Position numbers and translations under genes: made by a program. Positions 26,001 to 32,291 of a stretch of 64,000 nucleotides of DNA are shown one piece after another. Origin of the DNA: an uncultured Granulosicoccaceae bacterium (GTDB lineage Bacteria; Pseudomonadota; Gammaproteobacteria; CALCKW01); NCBI GenBank assembly GCA_937965695.1, contig CALCKW010000031.1, positions 1 through 64,000 of the forward strand, given 5' to 3'. The notes beneath the pieces were generated by a model, which made no database searches, was not told where the DNA came from, and was given only the letters and a program-made list of their open reading frames with translations. The stretch's first letter is position 1, and each line of letters starts with the position of its first letter.

Positions 26001-26145
26001 CTGCAGCCCACTTTCGGTGTTCTAGTTCTTTTTTTTCGTTGTTGGGAACTAAGCCTATAAAATCGGATACCAGCAACAACGAGACTGTCAGCATGGTCAA
26101 ACCAAAGCTAATTCTGACGAGCGGGGAGAGAATTGGTTTATACAT
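23020..26145 (-). CDS. Membrane PAS-GGDEF-(degenerate GGDEF)-EAL c-di-GMP enzyme
   Basis: A 1,041-residue protein. Order: TM1 (about 10-33), an extracytoplasmic sensor segment, TM2 (about 150-172), PAS (185-300), a coiled coil, GGDEF (335-495) with intact GGEEF at 414-418 and DIDHFKSVND, then a second degenerate GGDEF-like domain (about 560-720) without the signature. The C-terminal EAL domain (742-985) has FEALIRW (E774), ITETIALDN, VDDFGTGYASL and VAEGVET. Both catalytic domains look active, so it could make and break c-di-GMP. It sits between the giant gene and the adaptor/protease genes on the same strand, suggesting it tunes production or retention of the surface protein. That link is inference from position. 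Confidence 0.9.
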   Translation of the reverse strand: MYKPILSPLVRISFGLTMLTVSLLLVSDFIGLVPNNEKKELEHRKWAAESLAIQITTAIANQQEDSIQSSLDTIVKRNKSVQSVLVQKSKDKFSMVAGYHEHHWQNNLSNVSTANQVSVNIFDKNEQWGKLEISFLPIKGNVSSLFSKESFYGLIFFIACLGFFCYMFFLKKVVHELNTDDVIPERVSTALDTLTEGILIIDSSGYVVFSNGAFAELSGLKARDIVGLKMEEFSWGYKQENTDASLLPWEQVNSSTTTIKGEHLTLSNRNGKHYPLTVNATAIGQNLEKVQGVLVTFDDMSDIEAKNEQLNYALSKLQKTQDEVTEQNRQLHILATRDPLTDTLNRRSLYSGLESMMSEASWNKHSLSFLMVDIDHFKSVNDNYGHGVGDKVIIFLAQSLNKHTRALDLVARFGGEEFCVALPDTTIEEAAAIAEQMRITVESGQQDQYPEELKITASFGVSTLSNTAVDVSTLIDEADQALYHAKENGRNQVVCWPLSANTKIQPITTSQPTLLEEEVSILPALDKKVETKNTQAIPDSNPGQQDKPILHQPKRSDEERHFDDLLLFDRIDQAINRCTRYKTQFAVIALDIEMLQRINDTLGPAVGKKMLNAISARLKTALRDTDSILTRQNNEPVFSISSTGNREIVLLLTDLPDTHSLHAVTERILKSQSDPLEIEANEYIYSAKMGVSVYPQDGVDAQILLRSAHIAKSEAIQNTDKSSTVCFFSDEIGKQSKRKIRLEAELFRTIERDELVLFYQPKASLRNGKLLGFEALIRWQHPRRGLIPPNEFIPIAEATGLITELSQWVVRTACHQIRNWREQGMGEVNVSINLSPVEFRNSKLAKNIIGTVLEFGIPMHCLEIEITETIALDNMQVAIDTLEEISASGIQISVDDFGTGYASLSYLQKLPINKIKIDQSFIRGLLSNSNDSAIVSAVIAMGQTLGLEVVAEGVETLDELQFLQDMQCDQVQGYFLSRPVPCAEATALIQDFSVLQNLIVKNNNKIQHSNFRMSSALLSVINDSSDNNTPQSANSQLPRAS

Positions 26146-26264
26146 TTTCTAGCCGTGGACAATATTTGTTCGCACCCACAGTCTTACCAATTGATGTTTT
26201 AAGGCGCTTTTGGTTGCCTATATATTTAATTGGACTGTGATAAATCATAGCTAGATTGAAGTCT

Positions 26265-27101
26265 TTACTCCTCTCTCGCAAAGTCGAGTTGGCACAGCAC
26301 ACCGGCGGGAATGTCATAGTTGGGGTTGGGAAGAGATAGCCTGACACCAAAAGTGCCACTCGCAGCGTCCATGACCTTGTCTATTCTTTCAACTGTAGCC
26401 GTGTGATTCTTGGCATTCGCGATGCTGGGTGTCACGCTGGCGGTCATGCCTGATGTGACTACAGCTAGATACTCTACCGGCACGATGACTTCGACGTGCA
26501 GGGGATCTAGCTGAGCAACCCTCAGGATAGGGTCATCGTTTACTCGCTCACCGACGGACTTATACCTTTCAACAACCACGCCTGTAATTGGGCTGCTGAT
26601 ACTTCTTTGGTTCAGCAGTGACCTTGAACGCTCGTGGGCAATTTGAGCTAATGCTTGTTTTTCTTCTTCGAGTTTTAGATTCAACTCAGCGATTCTGATG
26701 TCAGTATCGAGTTTGTCTATCTCTTGCGCCGCTATTAGCGAGTTGTTCATCAATTCAATATTACGTTCTTTGGTCTTATAACCAAGTGTTAGTGCGGCGC
26801 TACGAAGCTCAATTGCAGTGCTAGTTCTGGCTTGGCTCGATGCTAGTCTGGCGTCTGCCTTTTGCACTCGGGCATCCAGTTGAATTAATTTATCACCTGC
26901 GTTGACGTTGTCTCCGCGATCGAAGTAGATTTTGTCGATGAGTCCTGAAACTGATGCACTGACGTCGATGGTTTCGCTAGGCTGTACAACGCAGTCAAGC
27001 GTGCCCAGAGGTGACACCACTGTGTTCGCGGATACTACTGAGCTGTAAGCACTGCTAATGCACAATAGAGTCAGCAGTAACGATGTATCTTTTGGTTTCA
27101 T
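26265..27101 (-). CDS. HlyD/RND-type periplasmic adaptor (small)
   Basis: A 278-residue protein with a signal peptide (residues 1-25, ending SSVVSA). A lipoyl-like half motif (IYFDRGDNVNAGDKLIQLD) is followed by an alpha-helical hairpin (about 65-130) and a second half (RSISSPITGVVVERYKSVGE), then a beta-barrel domain ending FAREE. This is the membrane fusion protein architecture, but short and without the RND membrane-proximal extension. There is a Shine-Dalgarno GAGG before ATG. No inner-membrane pump or outer-membrane channel gene is adjacent. The partner is probably the adaptor-containing proteins encoded just upstream. Confidence 0.85.
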   Translation of the reverse strand: MKPKDTSLLLTLLCISSAYSSVVSANTVVSPLGTLDCVVQPSETIDVSASVSGLIDKIYFDRGDNVNAGDKLIQLDARVQKADARLASSQARTSTAIELRSAALTLGYKTKERNIELMNNSLIAAQEIDKLDTDIRIAELNLKLEEEKQALAQIAHERSRSLLNQRSISSPITGVVVERYKSVGERVNDDPILRVAQLDPLHVEVIVPVEYLAVVTSGMTASVTPSIANAKNHTATVERIDKVMDAASGTFGVRLSLPNPNYDIPAGVLCQLDFAREE

Positions 27102-27209
27102 TTAAAGCCTCACTCCATTGATGCTTATTTTTTGATCAACCCTACCTATTGCTGATAGAAGGGTAGGGATAGTTGTATTATGGTGAAATACACATACTGT
27201 TTCTTACAG

Positions 27210-29354
27210 CTAGATATCAATTTTTGTCATGACAACTCTTTTCAGCACCTTTGACACCTGTATTGCTATTGGGGAAGCCGCATGTTCAATCCGAATGAAA
27301 ACTATGCCTCCGATACGTAGAATGTCGTTTGGTTCTTGTAGAGAAAAATCGATCTGAAAATGTTCGTCTTTAGCCACAGGGTTTGCATTCTGTTGAGTCT
27401 TAACAATAATGTCACCGCCACCGCTTGCACCCAGTGCTTTGCTAGGCAGGTCAGGACTACTTGCCGGCGTTTCTCGTTGTATGCGTGCCGATACTTGTCT
27501 GCTCGCGTCCTCAGCGAATCGGACCTCAATCGTTTTTGTGTTCTCACGAATACTGCCTATATCGGATTGAGTAAATACAGCTTGTACGATGAGATTATCT
27601 GAAGAGAATACATACCCGATGAACTCTCCTCTTTTAAGGTGTTTTCCCGTTTTCATCGCTATGTCTGAACTGAAAAATCTACCTGCGACTTTTGCTTTGA
27701 TTATCAGTGATGCTTTGTCGTCATATAGCTGTTCTAGCTCATAATCAAGCGATACCAGCTGCTCACGATTGAGCGAGGACTTTCCTCCACTTGTGACAAA
27801 CTCTGTCTGTGATTTGACGGAGAGTTCACGTTTGCTCGCTTCCATTTTTTGGATTCTGGCATCTAGAGTTGGCGCGCTGAGTTTTAGAAGCTCAGTCCCG
27901 GCAGCCACATGCGCTCCTGATTCGACCATAATCTCGCTGATAAAGCCGTCTTGGGAACTATAGATCTCAGCTTGTTGGTCTACCCAGACAGTGCCTTTGG
28001 CAAACGTTGTATTTGGGAATGGGACAAAGCACATCAAACAAACAACTGATGTCAGCACCAGGCTTGATTTTAATAATGATTGACCACGATGTGGTTGAAT
28101 ATCTGGGCTTCGAAAAAGATACGTTAGCGCTTTAAATGTGGGCCTCAGAACCTGACTGATGACAGCCCATGCGCTTATTAGAAGACCTACTATTAAAAGC
28201 TCATTGATGAGAAAAACTATTATGACGCTAAGTATGATTAACCGATACAGAAAGGCTAGAATTCCATAGCCTAACAGCCAGGCCTGTTCGCCTTTGGCAT
28301 AGACGGGTGACTCGCCGTTCTTTAGTCCCACGACGTGTTTAGTAATTAGGTACGTCAGATAATTTTTTGATCTTTGATAAAGATTTGGGATCTCTATCAG
28401 GTCTTGCATCATGTAGTAACCGTCAAACTTGAGTAGAGGGTTAGCATTAAAGGCAAGTGTAGAGACACTTGCGATGATTGCACTGTTAAGCGCTGTAGCC
28501 TTAACTAACCCGGGCTCACTCAATGACCAGACTATGATCGAGAGGCTAGCAATTAGAAGCTCAGCAATGATTCCCATCGCGCAGACAACCACACGTTTGT
28601 ACTTGTCTTGAAATGCCCAAGCACTCGATGCGTCTACATAGGGAACAGGGCTGAACACAAGGAAAGTGATGCCCATTTCGTTGACGTTACCGCCCCAGTT
28701 TTTTACCGCAAAAGCGTGTGCGAGCTCGTGGATGAGTTTTATGACGATAAATACCAACGTCATGGAGACGAGGTTTTCGGGTCGGAAAAAATTCGAGTTC
28801 AGTGCTGCGCTTATCGCAGCGTTATTGCTCACTGCGATATAAATTCCGAACATCACCATAGCAAGCCAAATAACTAGAGATGATCGAGTAAAGAACGCGG
28901 TCATAGGATTTCGAAACCGATCCAAAAACTTGTCTGGGTCCAGAATCGATAGTTTTATTGACAGCGGGTTACTGATCCATGCCGTTAGCTTTTTGCGATT
29001 TCTATACTTTGTAATAGCTGCTTGTTGGGTGGCGTTTGCAGGTGTATCCAGCTTTAGGTAGTCTGACGCTACAAGTGAGCGAACTAAAGTGATGGTATCA
29101 GCCAACTCCAATTGTTCTTCATCAGATACGGACTTGTTCAGCTTCAGAATGTGTTGATCTAATGTCTGTTTACCATCAAGTCGAGAGATCAGTTTAAAAG
29201 CACAAGCGTTTAGCCGTGTGAAGTCCCCTGTGACTTCATTTTTGAGCAAGTACCAGCGCACCGCTCGGAATGTCTGAGGGATAACCTCGATGTGAGAATG
29301 AAGGCTAAGTACTAACTCAGCGTACTTCTCCCATTCTGTTGTATTACTCATCAT
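27210..29354 (-). CDS. PqqD-like / M50 site-2-protease-like / HlyD fusion membrane protein
   Basis: A 714-residue protein. Residues 20-105 resemble the winged-helix PqqD-like substrate-binding fold. A polytopic membrane region (about 155-430) carries zinc motif HELAH at 209-213 and NPLLKFDGYYMMQDL with D311, both hallmarks of active M50 (site-2) metalloproteases. The C-terminal part (about 440-714) is a HlyD-like adaptor (GTVWVDQQAEIYSSQDGF, GAHVAAGTELLKL). The start overlaps the upstream adaptor stop by four bases (ATGA). Known families: M50 enzymes cut transmembrane helices, and PqqD-like domains bind peptides. Inference: it recognises and processes or anchors a membrane-tethered substrate, most obviously the giant protein. 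Confidence 0.85.
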   Translation of the reverse strand: MMSNTTEWEKYAELVLSLHSHIEVIPQTFRAVRWYLLKNEVTGDFTRLNACAFKLISRLDGKQTLDQHILKLNKSVSDEEQLELADTITLVRSLVASDYLKLDTPANATQQAAITKYRNRKKLTAWISNPLSIKLSILDPDKFLDRFRNPMTAFFTRSSLVIWLAMVMFGIYIAVSNNAAISAALNSNFFRPENLVSMTLVFIVIKLIHELAHAFAVKNWGGNVNEMGITFLVFSPVPYVDASSAWAFQDKYKRVVVCAMGIIAELLIASLSIIVWSLSEPGLVKATALNSAIIASVSTLAFNANPLLKFDGYYMMQDLIEIPNLYQRSKNYLTYLITKHVVGLKNGESPVYAKGEQAWLLGYGILAFLYRLIILSVIIVFLINELLIVGLLISAWAVISQVLRPTFKALTYLFRSPDIQPHRGQSLLKSSLVLTSVVCLMCFVPFPNTTFAKGTVWVDQQAEIYSSQDGFISEIMVESGAHVAAGTELLKLSAPTLDARIQKMEASKRELSVKSQTEFVTSGGKSSLNREQLVSLDYELEQLYDDKASLIIKAKVAGRFFSSDIAMKTGKHLKRGEFIGYVFSSDNLIVQAVFTQSDIGSIRENTKTIEVRFAEDASRQVSARIQRETPASSPDLPSKALGASGGGDIIVKTQQNANPVAKDEHFQIDFSLQEPNDILRIGGIVFIRIEHAASPIAIQVSKVLKRVVMTKIDI

Positions 29355-30160
29355 AATCCTAGCGACCAGATGAACAGGGATATTTTATCTATTAAGCGGT
29401 GTGTCCATATCCACCAGAGGTCTTTGTCTATGGAGCTGATTTTTGTAACACCGCGCATCCCTGGTAGCAGTAAGGGTGAGTCTTTACCCAAAGTCGCTTC
29501 GACTTTGAAGAAGTTTCCACCAGCATCTGAGTTTGCTAATGGACTAATGTTGTCGACGACGAGCTCGAATTTTTTATCCGGTAGTGCCGTTATGATTAAG
29601 TGGCCAATCTGGCCGTTCTCTAGGTAACTGATATTGCGCTCAGGGACTTCCAAAACCACTCGATAGCTTTCTAGTGGGGCTACTTCAAAAAGCACTTTGC
29701 CGAGCTCTACGGGAGCGCCGAGCGCTTGGCTTAAATCTCCACTGACCACGACGCCATCAAATGGAGCAATAAGGGTTGTTCGACTGAGTTGTATATCAAC
29801 CAGAGCAATTTCAGAGTCAATCTGAGCGATCTGGGCGTTTAGCTTTGCAATTTCTGTTCGGTCTTGATCTGCCAGTGCATCGTAATATTGCTGCGAGATC
29901 TGACGCTTTTGTCCCTCAAACTTCTGGCGCTCTACTTCCAATTTTCGATTGTCTAATATCGCGAGTGTTTGACCCTGCACAACAGTATCGCCAGCTCTAA
30001 CGCTTGCAGATTTAATATAACCATCCAATGGAGCTGCTATCAATTGGCGAACAGTGCCTTCAATGCGAGAAGGTGCGGCGATGGTGTAGTTGCTTGTCGT
30101 TGTTTTTGCGAAATAGACTAGGACGATGGCGACGAGGCAGAATAATTTTAGGACAAGATA
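29351..30160 (-). CDS. HlyD-like adaptor half of a GAF-HlyD protein, -1 frame
   Basis: The open frame runs from a stop at 30188-30190 down to 29351. It encodes a transmembrane helix (YLVLKLFCLVAIVLVYFA), then APLDGYIKSASVRAGD, a coiled-coil hairpin, APFDGVVVSGDLSQ and a C-terminal WIWTHRLIDKISLFIW. No ATG, GTG or TTG precedes the TM helix in this frame. The only conventional start (TTG at 30043) would delete the membrane anchor and the first strand. I therefore place its true N-terminus in the GAF gene, reached by a -1 shift at 30160-30168; the coordinate given is the first codon after the shift. Alternatives are a rare ATC start, a sequencing error or a pseudogene. Confidence 0.75.
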   Translation of the reverse strand, partial: YLVLKLFCLVAIVLVYFAKTTTSNYTIAAPSRIEGTVRQLIAAPLDGYIKSASVRAGDTVVQGQTLAILDNRKLEVERQKFEGQKRQISQQYYDALADQDRTEIAKLNAQIAQIDSEIALVDIQLSRTTLIAPFDGVVVSGDLSQALGAPVELGKVLFEVAPLESYRVVLEVPERNISYLENGQIGHLIITALPDKKFELVVDNISPLANSDAGGNFFKVEATLGKDSPLLLPGMRGVTKISSIDKDLWWIWTHRLIDKISLFIWSLGL

Positions 30161-31176
30161 TTTTTTCCAAAAAGAACCGTTGCTGCGCTATAGCAGCCAG
30201 ATGCGAGTTTGGATATCAGCGGTCTTTCTAGCTGAATCTTGTGCACGAACGTCGCGCTCAATAGTCTGGCTATCGAACAGAGAAACTTAACCGTAGCTTG
30301 GTCAAATGGAAGCTCACCATCGCGCTCGAAAGTTAGAGATCCAATTGCTTGATCAGCTTTAAACAGCGGAACAGTTAGTAGAAATTGATGCCCGTCGCCT
30401 TTGCTCAGGGTCGCGTGTGCATTGTCGATTAGCGTGCTGTGTTCGGTTGATGGGAACACAACAACTGCCTGTTGATCGCTTGATTCCTCCATTGCTGTTT
30501 CAATCCGACGGACCAAGGGAGATCGTCGTTCGATTTTTGGCGTGTTGGAGATAGCTTTTAACCGAGTCTTCAGTTCTTTTCTAAAGCCTATGCTGACTCT
30601 ATCGCAGGCTGTGCCTTTTGCGAGTTTGTTGACGGCTTCGATTGCGGCGGTCAATACGTTTGGCTGACTCGCTACGGATGATGACAGTGCAAGTGCATAT
30701 TCGTGTTGGTGTGCATTACTTTTTTGCTGTCTTTCTGACAGGGTATCAAGCCAAAGGCCTCCCCAACGAATGAGCTGTAATACAGCTTGTTGTTGTGGCT
30801 CAGAGCGCACTGAAAATGCTAGAGCTACAAATGCGGTGGCAACGCCATCTGTTAATATTGGGCACGCGATGACATCACAGAGACGTTGATTGTTAGGACC
30901 GTATGCGATCTTTGAAAATTGTACGCTAGCATTATTTTTTTCTGCTTGAGTTGCCGCTGCTACCAATAGTGGTTCGGCAAGCCCATCAGCTGGCCAAAGG
31001 GCATTGGCTTCGCTGAGTTCTATTTTCCCTAGAGAGTACACTGCACCACGGATGGCGCCAGATACCATTTGGCACTGCCATTCTAGCCACGCGCTAGCGA
31101 GTGGCTGTTCGGACGCTTCTTGCGTTTGAGCAAGTGGTCCTTTCTTGTCACTGACAGTAGAGGAATAAGTGGACAT
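30148..31176 (-). CDS. GAF-domain protein, N-terminal half of a GAF-HlyD protein
   Basis: A 342-residue zero-frame product beginning MSTYSSTVSDKKGPLAQ, with AAGGA-type ribosome binding just upstream. Residues about 165-315 form a GAF domain (ACDRVSIGFRKELKTRLKAI, FLLTVPLFKADQAIGSLTFE). The frame ends GKNILS, 40 bases inside the adaptor frame. From memory, homologues in this type of cluster are single GAF-TM-HlyD proteins of about 600 residues, which a -1 shift here would restore. The GAF domain is cytoplasmic and could sense a small ligand, possibly a cyclic nucleotide; the ligand is unknown. It is the first gene of the leftward adaptor/protease set. Confidence 0.8.
   Translation of the reverse strand: MSTYSSTVSDKKGPLAQTQEASEQPLASAWLEWQCQMVSGAIRGAVYSLGKIELSEANALWPADGLAEPLLVAAATQAEKNNASVQFSKIAYGPNNQRLCDVIACPILTDGVATAFVALAFSVRSEPQQQAVLQLIRWGGLWLDTLSERQQKSNAHQHEYALALSSSVASQPNVLTAAIEAVNKLAKGTACDRVSIGFRKELKTRLKAISNTPKIERRSPLVRRIETAMEESSDQQAVVVFPSTEHSTLIDNAHATLSKGDGHQFLLTVPLFKADQAIGSLTFERDGELPFDQATVKFLCSIARLLSATFVHKIQLERPLISKLASGCYSAATVLFGKNILS
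30160..30168 (-). promoter_or_regulatory. Candidate -1 frameshift slippery site
   Basis: On the reverse strand the bases are GGAAAAAAT. In the GAF frame this reads GGA AAA AAT, containing the heptamer A AAA AAT, a recognised -1 slippery class. Slipping back one base continues as TAT CTT GTC CTA, the TM helix of the adaptor frame. The zero-frame stop TAA follows 9 bases later. I did not find an unambiguous downstream stem-loop by eye. Confidence 0.5.
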
Positions 31177-31731
31177 GATCCTTCACGAAACTTATTGTTT
31201 AGTAGGTGTATGTATTTCATATATTGCAGACAGCTGCTTCATCTTCTATGCCACGTGAGGTATGTGTGGAGTGTTTTATCGATTCTTCTGGACAGTAAGC
31301 CCAGTTATGCAACAGAGCGTTTCGATAATTTAGAAAATAGGTGTGCCGGAACTGTTTGTATTCGGGCAAACTCTTTAGGAGAAACCATAAGTAAACAATC
31401 AGCTATGTCGGGTAATACAGTCGTTATGGCAAATAATGGCAGCGACAGAATTGCCGCATCAGTTCGTGACCTTACGTTTTTATTGTTACTTAAATTGCTG
31501 CAAAGTTGAGAATTCAGTGAAGTGCCTATGCAGAGAGCACAGTCGTTGAAGGACAGTTGAATAGGAGTAAACAGTTGAATTAGGAGTAAGGTTAATACCA
31601 ATTGATATTCGATGCGTACTAAAAAAATCTCCGCAAGAACATTTATTCGTTGTCAGATGAACTGTCTTTAAGGCGAGCGTAAAAGCTATTTCAGGAAGTG
31701 CTTATGCAAATTGAAAATGTTTTTAGCTTGC
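31177..31731. other. Noncoding stretch upstream of the giant-protein cluster
   Basis: These 555 AT-rich bases contain no gene I trust. Short open frames exist on both strands, for example one ending RDLTFLLLLKLLQS at about 31509, but they have no recognisable family or good ribosome site. The region probably carries the promoter for the leftward GAF gene. It includes a direct repeat at 31553-31589. Confidence 0.5.
31553..31589. repeat. Tandem 18/19-bp direct repeat
   Basis: ACAGTTGAATAGGAGTAA is followed immediately by ACAGTTGAATTAGGAGTAA, two adjacent copies differing by one inserted T. It could be a slippage product or a paired regulator site. Each copy contains an AGGAG that resembles a ribosome site, but no open frame follows. 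Confidence 0.6.
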
Positions 31732-32196
31732 TCAGAGTGGAAGTGGCCTGTCCTCGGCTATCGCTTCCATGGCGAAGTAGCTGGTGACGGAGTCCAATTC
31801 TACTTTTTCAATTAAACGCTGATAAACCGAGTCGTAGTGGCTCATGTCTCGAGTGACAACCTTGAGCATGTAGTCGTAATCGCCACCAATGCGAAAGAAG
31901 TCGACGATCTCGGGTAGGGTTTGTACGTGCTCTCTAAAGGTTACTAACCAGTCTGTGTTGTGGTGCCGAGTGCGCAGCATCACAAAGACGACCAGGTCTA
32001 ATCCCAAGGCCTTGCGGTCTAAACGCATGCGACTGCCTTGCAACATACCGCTGTTATTGAGGTTTTGTAGCCGTCGCCAGCAGGCATTTTGTGACAGCCC
32101 AACACGCTCTGCGATCTCGCGTTGTGATAGTGAGGCATCCTCTTGCAGGGCTCGCAGGATGTTCCGATCAATATTATCGATGATATGCTCTTTCAT
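31732..32196 (-). CDS. Lrp/AsnC-family transcriptional regulator
   Basis: From ATG at 32196, a 154-residue protein starting MKEHIIDNIDRNILRALQED. The N-terminal AsnC helix-turn-helix (SLSQREIAERVGLSQNACW, about residues 22-40) is followed by a RAM ligand-binding domain (EIVDFFRIGGDYDYMLKVV). A TTG 15 bases upstream (32211) is an alternative start. It is divergent from the class V aminotransferase gene, with a 16-bp palindrome between them. By analogy to the family it senses an amino acid and controls its neighbour. Confidence 0.9.
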   Translation of the reverse strand: MKEHIIDNIDRNILRALQEDASLSQREIAERVGLSQNACWRRLQNLNNSGMLQGSRMRLDRKALGLDLVVFVMLRTRHHNTDWLVTFREHVQTLPEIVDFFRIGGDYDYMLKVVTRDMSHYDSVYQRLIEKVELDSVTSYFAMEAIAEDRPLPL

Positions 32197-32222
32197 TGGG
32201 TCAATTGACAACCTTAATGTGA

Positions 32223-32238
32223 ATTTATAAGTATAAAT
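32223..32238. promoter_or_regulatory. Palindromic operator candidate between lrp-like and aminotransferase genes
   Basis: ATTTATAAGTATAAAT is a perfect inverted repeat (7-bp arms, 2-bp spacer) in the 95-bp divergent intergenic region. AT-rich dyads are typical Lrp/AsnC sites. Binding by the adjacent regulator is inferred. Confidence 0.5.
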
Positions 32239-32291
32239 GACAAAGCTTATTGGCGCTTTATCGGGTTTAATCTCTATAACTGGAGATTAAC

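Noticed and set aside
31305-31601. Open frame of 98 codons on the reverse strand in the gap before the GAF gene
   Set aside because: No family resemblance or ribosome site, and it overlaps the direct repeat. It looks like chance in AT-rich DNA.
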